Shown: positions 10,233 to 19,870, counted from the stretch's first letter. The stretch is DNA of 27,426 nt from Acrasis kona (GCA_026419775.2 JAOPGA020000182.1:1-27426), one strand, 5' to 3'. Numbers and translations: made by a program. The notes: generated by a model not told the origin, from the letters alone.

Positions 10233-10244
10233 AAAACATGTTTT
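10233..10244. repeat. subterminal palindrome AAAACATGTTTT (right)
   Basis: Identical to the palindrome at 5508-5519, here 14 bases inside the right end and partly within the inverted repeat. Confidence 0.55.
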
Positions 10245-10258
10245 ATAATTTGTTGGGG
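10241..10258 (-). repeat. right terminal inverted repeat
   Basis: Reads TTTTATAATTTGTTGGGG on the plus strand; its reverse complement begins CCCCAACAA like the left end. Confidence 0.6.
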
Positions 10259-10539
10259 AACACATACAGTAAAAACAATAAAGAAAAATTTTTAAAAATT
10301 TGTCTTATTTTATAGCTTTTAAGCATTTCTCAGTGGGTAGGAATAAATGTTCAATGAAAACTTTGAATGACATTCAAAGTATCTATTCTCATTCTTTTGT
10401 CTTTTGTGTATCCGCGGTGCTGTGTGACTACCTGCTGACCTTCTTGCTGATTTATAATTGTGATATTTTCCATGATATGTACCTTCTGTTACACCCTATG
10501 AAACCATCTACTTAAATCTCATAATAATTAAATATGTAG

Positions 10540-11128
10540 GAGTAAAAGCAGTCGAGGACATTGTCAAGTTGCTTATACAGTGCAACAAAAAGCGATTGCA
10601 CACAATAAGCAACGCAGTTCTTCAAGGAGCTTACAGTGTTAGCGGCAATGATCCTGAAACATTAACAGTCTTTAAAAAGCTGGGTGATCAAGATATGAAG
10701 GTCGGATCTAACCTTAAAGATTTCATGGGTCATGCGTATGATCTTGTAGATAACTCAAAATCAAAAAAGAGATTAACCAAATTATTCGAAGCGTCAAATT
10801 CCTTATTGAAAAGATGATGGAAACCACATTTCGGTTATTTCAGGACTTTGACACTGTGGATGATGATGATAAACTTGTTCATACTGACAAGATAGGGCCG
10901 CTTAAGCTAAAAATGGTGGAGATATCTTCAGTTGGTGAGGATAAATGTATGGGGGATGGGATTATTACCGGAATAACCAAAATGTGGTTTCCATCATCGT
11001 GGCAGACTGCAACAAAAGTGAGTTACTTTTATTGACTTCTTTAATCTTTATAGACTCTTGTGTATAATATAAACAACTGCAACAAATTCATTAGAGAGAA
11101 GGTTACACCACAATTTCCTAATGTTTAG
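10540..11128 (+). pseudogene. unrecognised gene remnant, partly spliced
   Basis: Not recognised. After a possible acceptor (ATGTAG, ending 10539) the plus strand is open: VKAVEDIVKLLIQCNKKR, then FKKLGDQDMKVGSNLKDFMG, to a TGA at 10815. A second frame starting at the overlapping ATG (10814) continues with LFQDFDTVDDDDKLVHTDK and GDGIITGITKMWFPSSW. A 36-nt GT-AG intron (11018-11053, GTGAGT...TTATAG, phase 0) joins it to a final exon, TLVYNINNCNKFIREKVTPQ, ending at TAG 11126. The intron looks genuine, but no splice site relates the first two frames. So either a one-base lesion or two separate pieces is implied. It starts ~280 bases right of the two-gene transposon; 10261-10539 holds nothing I can identify. 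Confidence 0.35.
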
Positions 11129-12300
11129 CAAACACATTTATTCGCACCAGAGTGTGACAAATCATGTTTTTTGTAATGACCCCACCCCAAACCATTATTC
11201 ATTGGTTTTAGCGAAGACCAACAGCAGCAAGAAGTGCATACACTAGTATGCAATAAATTCAATTGATGCATCCGCCTTGATGAATTTACAGCGTGTTGCA
11301 AGCTATTGAAAGCAGAGATATGAATTGGAGACAAATGGAGAAGGTAATTTCAAAATTTGCTGCCATAAAGTCCAAATATATCCTCAACCTGATGCTACAT
11401 CGTGTGGACCAAGAACATTGATAAACCCTGCAATAATCAAGCATTTGATCAATCAACATGCGGTGTTTATATATCTCAGACTCAATCACAATTCTTTTTC
11501 CTCAACATTTTCCTTACTTTAACCGGTACCACTACCCTACTCAGGGCACACCATTCTTTGGGGATGTCTTTTCAATAATATTGAACAGCATTGATACAAA
11601 AAGTAAAGGCGTTTTATCTATATACATCACGCCATGTTCACATCATTATATTTTGTTGTAATGAATAAATTGCAAACAGAAGCATGTTATCCTGGCCAAG
11701 TAAACGATTTCTTGTCAATTAAAATCTTGGACAGTGATTTTGTCTATGGTGTCACAGTCGAGGCCGGTAAACATGGCGAACTGTCATTTTATGATCGCCA
11801 AATATACACGTTGGATGAGCTCATAATTATTTTAGGTTGGATGAAATGAAACGCAAATTTAACAATATCCCTTTACTAACTAATGTTCCGGAGTTTTGTT
11901 TATCAGCCTATATAAAGAATGTTATTTTTAACACTTTGGAACACATAGGATCCTCCGTCAGGTCAATATCATACCCCTAATAACGCCATTGGGTATATTG
12001 ATTACATTTCAATTACTGTTTTATTAATATTCAGTTTTTGAATTCTCTTTAACAGTAATTCCATTGTTTAAATTATCTATTAAGATTCAATTTTGATTCA
12101 ATTTTTTATCAATTTAAAAATATTAATTATTTTACAAAGATTTATTTATTACTAGTAATGTTTGGAGCAGTATAATGGTATTTAAAAATAAACAAATCTT
12201 TATAAAATAATTTATTTGACTATGTGAGTTCATGGAACATCAAACTTCATTCAGACAAGGAAGTATAAATGCTGGTTTCTCGCCCATGCATCTTTTAAAA
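11129..12300 (+). pseudogene. decayed region with a Ulp1/C48-protease-like active-site fragment
   Basis: About 11370-11457 encodes VQIYPQPDATSCGPRTLINP. This resembles the Cys end of Ulp1/adenain-type (C48/C5) cysteine proteases, where a 'QxDxxSCG' block carries the nucleophile. About 11658-11846 has one more protein-like stretch (KLQTEACYPGQVNDFLSIK). The rest is AT-rich and non-coding. The piece is clearly degraded. It could come from a Ulp1-bearing DNA transposon, a Polinton-type element or a host gene; nothing here decides between them. Confidence 0.35.
12126..12211. repeat. 86-bp inverted repeat (25-nt arms), hairpin or small MITE
   Basis: Left arm 12126-12150 (ATTATTTTACAAAGATTTAT plus TTATT) pairs with right arm 12187-12211 with only two mismatches, around a 36-base loop. 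No flanking target duplication is obvious. Confidence 0.6.
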
Positions 12301-12310
12301 AAACACAAGA

Positions 12311-12960
12311 ATGCCCCTATACAAGCATCTTAACAAAAATAAAGTAATTTTCTTAGCTCTAGTTGGCGTTTACATTTTTAAAACAATGGAAAAGGAAGAC
12401 AAGGACAGATTTGAAGCAATGATACCAAAGAAAAGTAATAATGCGGATGAAGAACTTGAGGATAAAAAGGAGGCAGAATATTGCCCCTTCTTTTATAATG
12501 AGAAGAGGAACAAAAAAAAGAATATAACTATCTGTATATTAGAAGGCATAAAGGTGTTGTTGTCAGATAGGGATAGATTAAAGGCTAAGGATCGCTACAC
12601 AAATGACTCCATAATTGACCTTGCAATAATTATGAACACCAACATTCAGAGCGCTTTAGAAGGCAGCAATTTTCAAGTTTTGACAGTTACATAGGTTATG
12701 AAGCGCACTAAAAAAGATATTAAAGACAACACAGATACAATCCTTTTATAATAAATGCAACGACACTATACAAGCACTGGTTTGTAGCTATGATCAAGAA
12801 AAAAGAAAGGACTATAACATTTATCAAACCTATTTCTACTCCCTCTACTTTAGAGTTGTATACTGTGCCCAAAGATAAAATCAACACTTTCCTCAAAAAC
12901 ATTGAATGGAGCAATCAAAACAAAGAGTTTACCTTTTTTGATCCAATTTTATTAAAATGA
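12311..12960 (+). pseudogene. second Ulp1/C48-protease-like remnant
   Basis: A plus-strand frame begins MPLYKHLNKNKVIFLALVGV, passes through a charged Lys/Glu segment, and reaches ILEGIKVLLSDRDRLKAKDR and YTNDSIIDLAI. This resembles the Ulp1 N-terminal 'DxxxLxxxxxLNDxIIxxY' block. Around 12766-12800 a different frame reads INATTLYKHWFVAMI, like the Ulp1 histidine motif (HW.x.). The copy is broken and lies on the same strand as, but downstream of, the Cys-motif fragment at 11.4 kb. The two are therefore not simply consecutive parts in normal order. Origin is undetermined. Confidence 0.4.
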
Positions 12961-14425
12961 GCAAGTCTTTAGTGACATATGTGGGTACTGTGCCTTGAAC
13001 AATTTAAAAGAGTAAGTTTATCTTTAAAATAACTATACTCTTATTACTATTCAAGATGCCACAAACTTTTGTCCACCTTACAAAGACACAAATGAGAACT
13101 ATACAATTCAAATAAAGAGTTTGTTGGTTTAAGCAATAGAGAAAAAGCAACAATTAGACAAGGATTTGTCAAGTGCCACTTTTAAACAGCTTTATGGTGT
13201 TGCAAAAGATAGCTTTTACAAAAAGTTAGCCTTTGAAAAAAAAGCTACCAAAGAAATGGAGCTAATCTTCAAATCAAGAAGAACTAGGAAAGTATAAAGA
13301 CTGCTATTAAAAAGTGTGATTGTGTTCCTTTTAGAGCTTATTTCAAAAGGTCTGTATTTTTGGATATTAATGACACAGTATCTTATTCATCTATTTTTGG
13401 AATAATGCCATGTTCAAAAAGCACTAAAAAAAAAATCAGATACCAACATGGAAAAACTTACCTGACATAGACCGCCTGAAGTGGTATTACACTCAAATAA
13501 CTAGACTTAGTATCACTGATACTTTTGATGATGAATATACAGATGAAATTATTGAATACTGTGTATCAAATTTTTGACTTACTTATTAAACAAGAAGTAA
13601 AAGTTTTATACTTTTCAGCCAGAAATAAAGTTCTTCGTTAGTTGGCATACTTGGTCTCGAAGTAATTTTTAACTGAGTATACTTTCTCTAGCAGAGTTTC
13701 TTTGTCGGTAAACATATTTACTATATTTAAAAGTCACTGTTGCATTCTTCATCACATGCTTCCAAGGATTGCACACACCCAACTTTGACCTGAATTGCTT
13801 TCTACAGTTGCTATCCAATGGAGGGCAAATGTGCTGGACAATTCATAAAAAAAAAACATAGTTTTAGCAAAGAAACAAAAATTGTCCAATCTTAATAGTA
13901 TTTGAATAAAACCTAAATCAGCCATGGTACAAACTATTATTTTGAAATTGTATATTGTAGCAGTCAAAATTATTGGAAATCCTTGATGAATTACAGGGAT
14001 TGGAATGACGTTAAACGCGGTTTGTCTCTTTTGATGAGTTTTGGTTGGTTTGTTGGTGCAGATGCATGTTTGCCAAAAATTGGTGTCTGTATTAAATATA
14101 AATCAAATATTGGTATTATCATGAATTTGGAAGCCTTAGAACATTTTATATCCGATAATGTAGGAATGCTCATAGGTATTATACACTACAATCATCAGTT
14201 TAGACACAAATAAATTAAAATCAACTTTCATTGTAATTTCAAACAAAATTGGTTAGTGAGGAAATTTTATTGGTTGAAAGAAAATTAAATTTGATCATAA
14301 TTGCACAATGTTCAATCTCAATAACAACGAAAACAATCTCACGTATGAATTGGCTGTGTGCTACCTAGTAGCTGAACTCAAATTATTATGTATCAATAGT
14401 TTAAAAAAACAATGTTCTTATGTGA
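12961..14425. other. AT-rich stretch, no gene assigned
   Basis: Short open stretches occur: plus ~13438-13575 with NLPDIDRLKWYYTQITRLS and TDEIIEYCVSNF; plus 13983-14213 with WNDVKRGLSLLMSFGWFVGA and VCIKYKSNIGIIMNLEALEH. None matches a family I know, and frames are interrupted every few dozen codons. They are probably remains of one or more mobile elements. No terminal repeats were found. Confidence 0.35.
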
Positions 14426-14429
14426 CATC

Positions 14430-14895
14430 TTTTCGCTTCCTTCAATGCTGCGTCAAATAATATGGCGCTCCCCAAAATTTAAAATTGTCTTGAATAACAA
14501 AGCCAGGTTTCAGATTATCATAGATAACCTTATTGATCTTGACCATTGCATCATAATTTGGTTTTATTATAGCAACAGTCAAGTAACAAATGTTGCTGGT
14601 CTTCATGTGATGAATGACACCGAGGACATTTAGTGTCATAATTAGGATTGTTGCTCTAGTAACGCGTCTTTGACAGTGTGCAAAGCTGGTTGGAGCGGAG
14701 GCGGAGTAGGAATTTCTGTTCACTTTTGTTTAATTTGTCAACATTTACAGATGCTTTAATGTGGTATTCATCATATAGAAGGTCATATTTGTAGTCAACT
14801 GAGTAAGCACGTTTAAAAGACAAATAAGATTTGACAAAAAGACGAACAGATTTGTGTGGAACATCACTGTTACAAACAAGATCAAAAGCAAGGTG
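14430..14895 (-). mobile_element. LINE copy B, 5'-truncated 3' end
   Basis: On the minus strand this holds a second, diverged copy of the LINE 3' part that lies next to it. The zinc knuckle reads TKCPRCHSSHEDQQHLLLDC (C-x2-C...H...C). About 14470 encodes FKFWGAPYYL, parallel to FKFWGLPFTL in copy A, and both share an FHTxLFV...LTTN block. RNase H and reverse transcriptase are absent. Copy B follows copy A head to tail in the same orientation. Confidence 0.6.
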
Positions 14896-16262
14896 AGTGG
14901 GTGGGCACTCTGGTACAGTGTAAATGGAAGACCCCAGAATTTAAATGAGCCCTTTATAAGTGAACCTGGCTGCAAATCAGTTCATTAATTGATTGTATTG
15001 CATCATATATGTATGGCAAGTTTTTGTGACAATTTAAAAGAACATGGGATTGGTCCTCATGTTGCACCTCGGGCACTTGGTGTTAATTATTTAATTCTTG
15101 TTGTCCCAATACTGCATTTTAGAGAGTGTGCAGAGTTGATTGGAACGGAGACAAAAAGGGAAGATCTGTTTGGGTTGCGACAAGAGGTTGGTGTCGACGC
15201 TGGCTTTGATATTATATTCATTATAGAGAATATTATATTTGTAGTCAGAGGAGTTGGAGATGGTGGACAGAAGGTAGTCACAACGAACAGAGGAGTGTGG
15301 AACTTCACCTTTGCAAACAATGTCAAAAAGAATGAAAAAGTTCTTCATGAGGATGAGGGACTAATGTCGTTGATGTAGTGGTTATAAAGTCCCAGCTTTG
15401 CAAATTCATCTGCATCTTCATTTCCAGGAATGTTGGCATAGGCCTGAACATAGATGAACTCGCAGCTTGAGAGTCAATTTCTTTCTGCAACAATGGCAGA
15501 GAGAAGCTGATGGTTGCACACTCGGAGTTTTTCTTTTAAAGAGCTCAGCTTTGAGAAACTGTGAACTACTTCAATCCCAGAGAGACAGTCAGTCATAACA
15601 GTGACATTTTGACCATCTCTGGAGCGTCTCAAAGCATAGTTGTTGACTATGCCAGGTATTCTTCTGTACTCCACCTTATCAAAGTTTTCACTATTAACTA
15701 CAGCGTAAGCGGCAATAGTTTTGTCTTTGTCAGCGGAGCCATCTGTGTACCATGCGACAGCATTTCCATCGCTATTAATGTCATTAGTTGTGGGTCTAAC
15801 GAGATTGGAGCGAGCTTCCTCTAGAAACAGTGCAACTTTACCTTTGTCTGGCGAAACCAAAGTGCGTGACACTGTCCTGTTGTAGAAATCTTTCAAGTCA
15901 ACATCTAAGATATCTGAGAGCTGCTGAATATTATCAACATCAGACCAGAAAGGGTCATTTAGAAGTTGTATATTTTTGGCAGCGAGAAGACGCAAAGTCT
16001 TGGAGTCTGTTGTGTGCTTGTTACAAGCGGTTAGCATGTATGAAGCAGTGAGTTGTCAATCATGTGCAGATTAGCGGAGTAAAGCAAATTGCACAAATTC
16101 ACCAGATATGAGTTTACACGATTTGTGTGAGAAATTCGTGTTTTGGACATAGTTGGGTGGACATGCAACCGGTTAGCAAGCTGGATGTCAATGAATTGTT
16201 GTTTAGTGGTGGCAAAGAGATGGGGATCAGTGTTGGAGTAGTGAGCGGCAGGTATCATTTTT
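14896..16262 (-). mobile_element. LINE copy A, 5'-truncated: RNase H and zinc-knuckle end
   Basis: Minus-strand frames carry the C-terminal half of a non-LTR retrotransposon ORF2. From the 5' side: a linker (SKTRISHTNRVNSYLVNLCN); then after a frame change at ~16035 MLTACNKHTTDSKTLRLLAA; then an RNase H domain with AWYTDGSADKDKTIAAYAVV (first catalytic Asp) and VTVMTDCLSGIEVV. Its end, FIYVQAYANIPGNEDADEFA, lies in another frame near 15430, and a CPRCN zinc knuckle follows near 15090. Reverse transcriptase and endonuclease are missing: the copy starts at ~16262, next to a repeat cluster. RNase H plus knuckle points to I/Tad1-type LINEs. At least three frame changes show it is an old, dead copy. 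Confidence 0.75.
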
Positions 16263-16447
16263 ACCTACCCCCCTCGAAAATTTTTAATTTTAATCATTTC
16301 TAACCCCCTCCAAAAACAAAATCATGTTTACTTAAAGAAAAGATGATTCCTGCCGCTCCTCTTTTGACCTCCCTACTTTGAACCGAAATCATTGTATACC
16401 CCCCCCCCAAGAAATATTGAAAAGATGATTCCTGCCGCACCTCAGTT
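16242..16447. repeat. GCGGCAGG-ended repeat cluster, inverted plus tandem
   Basis: GAGCGGCAGGTATCATTTTT at 16242 is inverted relative to GATGATTCCTGCCGCTCCTC near 16342, giving a ~120-bp unit with inverted ends. The right half is then repeated: AATCATT-TAACCCCC...GATGATTCCTGCCGC occurs a second time, ending near 16445 with CCGCACCTC. C-runs (CCCCCC, and ten C's near 16400) mark each unit. It resembles a small non-autonomous element with a tandem half-duplication. Confidence 0.55.
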
Positions 16448-17068
16448 CAAGGACTTGTGAAGCCCAACAAATACTTCAGTTTTGACTGTCGCTGTTTCTT
16501 AATTAATTGATCAACAAACAGAGTATAACCACTATCAAGCTATAACACATCTTTCTCATTCATACGTTTATCAACTATAAATACATTTTGAGTTGCCAAG
16601 CAAACAGACCGGCAGATCTATTTTCAAATTACACATTTCAATGCCTTAAACAGCAAGGTGTTAATGTTTATAGAGTCAAATGTTGGGGAATGATGTACAC
16701 GATAAAAAAACTGCTAAGGTGTTTCTTGATGGGTGGTTGATCTCACCAATAGCGAAATTTTGTCTGTTTTCGTGGTAAAATGAATTTAGGTTTGTGTACT
16801 CAGGGAAGCTGTCCTTGATGTCGTCTATACTGATCCTTTTGATTCTACCTTTGACCTTAAAGATAGCCGCTTCCTTTTCAATTGCTTGAATGAAGTTTGG
16901 TCTGTCAGGTACAATGATGAAAACAACACGGATGCTCTTTGACATAGTTTTTCTTACCACAGTCAGGAACTTCCAAGTGTCAAACATCAATCCACCTGTC
17001 AAAATACTTTCAATTACAAATAAAGCATCATCACTGACTTGTATGGTGTTATAGTGTAATTGCAACAA
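16448..17068 (-). other. unrecognised reading frame (16676-17068), second copy of the 4.8-kb fragment
   Basis: 130-codon minus frame. Best blocks: LFVIESILTGGLMFDTWKFL, MSKSIRVVFIIVPDRPNFIQ and AIFKVKGRIKRISIDDIKDS, then FPEYTNLNSFYHENRQNF. Alternating hydrophobic strands and helices loosely suggest a CRAL-TRIO-like fold as found in some Rho regulators, but I would not assign it. About 95 bases near 4795-4890 are a close copy with a ~25-base internal gap, so this belongs to a sequence repeated in the genome. 16448-16675 holds nothing identifiable. Confidence 0.35.
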
Positions 17069-17074
17069 ATTAAA

Positions 17075-18477
17075 TTAGGGCTCGGCACGAATGATTTGTA
17101 AATAATTTGCAAGTAATTTGTCACAAATAATTATTTATTCAAATGCTCCGGTCAAATACTCCGGCCAAATACAAATAAATCAAATACAAATTCAAATATT
17201 TGCAATATTTGAGGCTAGTTTTTATGTTTATAGTGATCTTTTAACAACATCAACCAACGGAATGTTGTAGCACACATTGATTGGCGTCGAATATCCATTA
17301 TATCACGCCCAGCATTAAACATACGCTCAGCGGAAACAGACGCAGCTGGTATTGCGAGATATCGTCGCGCAACCTTGGACATTACTGGCATAACTGCGGC
17401 ATTATCTTTCCACCATGAGAGAACCCATTTATGACTTCTGTAAATGGTTTTCTATCCACACAGCCTTGCTTCTTGGGTCTGATGTGGCTGCAATGTAATA
17501 GATTAAATTACGATCCATTAGTGAGTAGTACTTCTGGTACTTCTCAATTGACGCTTTCACTGCTTCTGCAATAGGTATTGGAACATTTTTGTATTTTTTC
17601 TTCCTTTGTGAAATATCATCTAGTAAATCACTCAATTGGTAATAGATAGCAAGTGAGTTGGCGATCTGAGGGCTACTTGAAGACAGGAATTTTGTCATCT
17701 GATCCAACTTTTTCAAAACATTGCGGACTTGCTCTAGCTGCATCCAATCACCTTGATTTACAGTTCGTACCTTCATGATTGAGCTTAATGAAGCAATGTT
17801 TTGCTTGGCATCCATTTTGTCTAGGATCTCATAACTGTCTTCCTTTGCACCTGCTTTAAGGGCTTTCATAATGTCTTTGGCAATCAAGTTGATGATATGG
17901 GCAAGACACCGGATGTAACCATCCTCACCCTCAAAGACTGGTAGATTTTGGCGATTCGTCGTCCGTAGTGTTGCATTTAGAACTTTTACTAGTGACTCCA
18001 TATTAGTTGCATTATCGGCAGTGATTGTTAACACTTTGGATATCAAGTTAAGCTCTTTCAACATGTTAATTACACTGGCGGCCATGTTTGCACACTATGC
18101 CTTCCTTTAAGTTCAGTAAACTCAAGTACTCGCTCATAGAAAGTAAAGTCTGGTCCAATCCAGCTACCAATAACACCAAAAAAAGCAATATTATTGGGAC
18201 TTGTCCATCCATCAAGTGAAAGAGCAACTGTATCGCAGGTATCTTCTAACAANTTCTTAAGCTCTTGACGCGACTCGTCAAAATATTGCTCAACCCTGCG
18301 CTTCAATGTTGCAGCTGACATCGAGGAATTTTCAAATCCAATGTTTTTGAAAATGCGTTGGAATGATGTTGCCTCAACGAAAGTAAAAGGTAAATCTTCC
18401 TCAACAACCAATTGTACAACATCTCGTTCATATTGTTCACGATCTCCTAGCTTTGGTTGCTATCCGTGCCGAACCTA
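17075..18477 (-). mobile_element. hAT transposon with recognisable TIRs, transposase broken
   Basis: TAGGGCTCGGCACGAAT (17075-17091) is inverted at 18462-18477 (ATCCGTGCCGAACCTA), an imperfect ~16-bp terminal repeat. Minus-strand coding, 5' to 3': YERDVVQLVVEEDLPFTFVE; TVALSLDGWTSPNNIAFFG (hAT catalytic 'DGWTS' block); after a one-base frame change near 18090, MAASVINMLKELNLISKVLT, ITADNATNM and IRCLAHIINLI; then YYIAATSDPRSKAVW; and after another frame change WWKDNAAVMPVMSKVARRYL with SVSAERMFN near 17300. The N-terminal BED zinc finger is missing: the TIR lies only ~30 bases before the preserved coding part, so an internal deletion is likely. No 8-bp target duplication is visible. Base 18253 is an N. 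Confidence 0.8.
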
Positions 18478-19003
18478 CAAAGCTTATATGTTCATTCGCT
18501 CTTGCGACACGGTCAAGGTTCCGAGTGTTGTCGTGGTTTAGCGTTCTCATTTCATTAGACATTGTTGTTCCGCCTTTTTACAAATTAAATTTAACAAGTG
18601 GTTTATTTAAACCAGATCTAGTAGTCCGAAGGATCTTGTAAAATATATATATTCAGGGGCATATTCTCTTTTTGGAGCAATTTGATCGTAAGCTAAAAAT
18701 AACTTTCATCGATGGAGTAGACATTCGCTCACTTTCTTTATTGCAGGTAACCATCAAACATGTATTTTATTCCATCGATAATGAAAAACTTTAAATGAAT
18801 TGTTATTGGTTGTTTCTTTTATTATTCATCGAATAAAGAACTACTGGACTTATTCGGTTCGAAAGTAGATCGACTATTTAAATCTTGTTCCAGAAATACT
18901 TTATCAGTATCAAGATGCGATGCAAAAAATCAAAAATCAAAAACGTTCCATCCACCACACTAATATCCATCTGATACTCATAATCTAAAACACACAAACA
19001 AAC
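18478..19003. promoter_or_regulatory. intergenic region upstream of the Cys/His-rich gene
   Basis: No coding sequence seen. An imperfect inverted repeat pairs AACTTTCATCGATGGAGTA (18701-18719) with TTCCATCGATAATGAAAAAC (about 18769-18788). Both arms contain ATCGAT. It lies 215-300 bases before the ATG at 19004 and could be a promoter element or a small repeat. Confidence 0.3.
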
Positions 19004-19870
19004 ATGAACCTAAAGAAAAGAGGAAAAGGCAGAAAGGGTGTGTATTATATTACTATTTATACTAAAGTTTCTTGTAGGCTCTCTTGATTCTGACGACATA
19101 GACTGCCTTCTTCAACCTTGCTGTATTGAGCACTGTGATAGGTATGGCACAAGACTACTGAGCAGTCTTAGGGACGAGTATAATCTAAAACCCGAGCACT
19201 CTGGTAGAGTTTGTGAAGGACACTATAGAAGGGATTTGAGGTCCTATAAACGTAAGAATTTGACAAACATACAAGTTGACGAATTTCAGGCAAGCATTCA
19301 TCTTATGTACCGAACATTGTTTCTTGTGTTCAAAAAAAGGCGTGCAATGCAGCATTATATCCTGAAAGTGTATCCCATACCTCTACTGCAAAGTCCCCCC
19401 CAAAAGTCTTTGAAGACAATTTCAATCCAAAGGAACACTTTAACATTACCACAAAATACAACAGGCCTTTACCTATTGATATTTGCAAGCCACTACAGAG
19501 CATAAAGTGTAAATCCTCGCTCCCGATTGTAATACCAAAGGTGGAGCAAGTGGCATACGATTTGAACGACGATACCATGCTACCAGCCCCTATTCAAGAC
19601 TTTCAAACAAGAAACAGAGACTCTATGATAGTAGACGAGGGGGTTAGAGCAAGCAATCGTTTGGAAGAGATACGTCCACGTGTGGAGGACAAAAAGAAAT
19701 TCCTGCTTCCAAGCATTTCACAATTATGCAGTAGTCCAGGTATCCCGAGTGGATTTGCATACATTGAATCCCCCTCGTGTGCAAGGGACGGAAATGGTTG
19801 CAACTATGAGCATGAAAACATCTTTAAGCAGTTCTGCAATTTCGTTCTTAAGACAGAAAGTGCAATTTGA
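19004..19870 (+). CDS. unrecognised Cys/His-rich protein, 3 exons, 262 aa
   Basis: Family not recognised. Exons 19004-19037, 19078-19251 and 19290-19870 are joined by 40- and 38-nt GT-AG introns, both in phase 1; the spliced frame is fully open. A basic N-terminus (MNLKKRGKGRKG) is followed by a compact Cys/His cluster at about residues 20-65: CLLQPCCIEHCDRYGTRLL, then SGRVCEGHYRRDLRSYKRK. Its spacing (C-x5-CC-x2-HC ... C-x2-H) could bind one or two zinc ions. The remainder is mostly disordered, with a Pro/Ser/Thr region, acidic patches (DLNDDTMLPAP) and a C-terminal segment with further Cys (SPSCARDGNGCNYEHENIFK). Nuclear, DNA- or protein-binding is a guess from the basic and Cys-rich parts. 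The short introns and intact frame argue for an active host gene rather than a transposon piece. Confidence 0.65.

Larger units (their letters stand above)
5464..10258. mobile_element. 4.8-kb two-gene DNA transposon, Tnp2-like (CACTA/EnSpm-related)
   Basis: The element holds two divergently transcribed genes, an accessory protein (minus) and a Tnp2-like transposase (plus), whose stop codons lie about 105-120 bases inside each end. Left end CCCCAACAATTATTTTTA and the reverse complement of the right end, CCCCAACAAATTATAAAA, form imperfect terminal inverted repeats. Both ends also carry the perfect palindrome AAAACATGTTTT (5508-5519 and 10233-10244). A 2-base AA flanks both sides, too short to be a convincing target duplication. 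Poly(A) signals point outward (minus AATAAA at 5533-5538; plus at 10154-10159). CACTA elements normally begin CACTA/CACTG, make 3-bp duplications and read both genes in one direction, so the assignment to that superfamily rests on the transposase only. Confidence 0.75.

Noticed and set aside
10540-13620. A Polinton or other large virus-like element, suggested by the protease-like blocks
   Set aside because: No polymerase, integrase, packaging ATPase or capsid-like sequence was seen, and no long terminal repeats. Only Ulp1-like motifs support it, and these also occur in DNA transposons and hosts.
14989-15378. 129-codon plus-strand frame
   Set aside because: Antisense to LINE copy A, whose minus-strand knuckle and RNase H tail are recognisable.
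17065-18590. ACAAATTAAAT on both sides of the second hAT as a target duplication
   Set aside because: The right copy (about 18579) lies ~100 bases beyond the terminal repeat and the word is simple AT-rich sequence.
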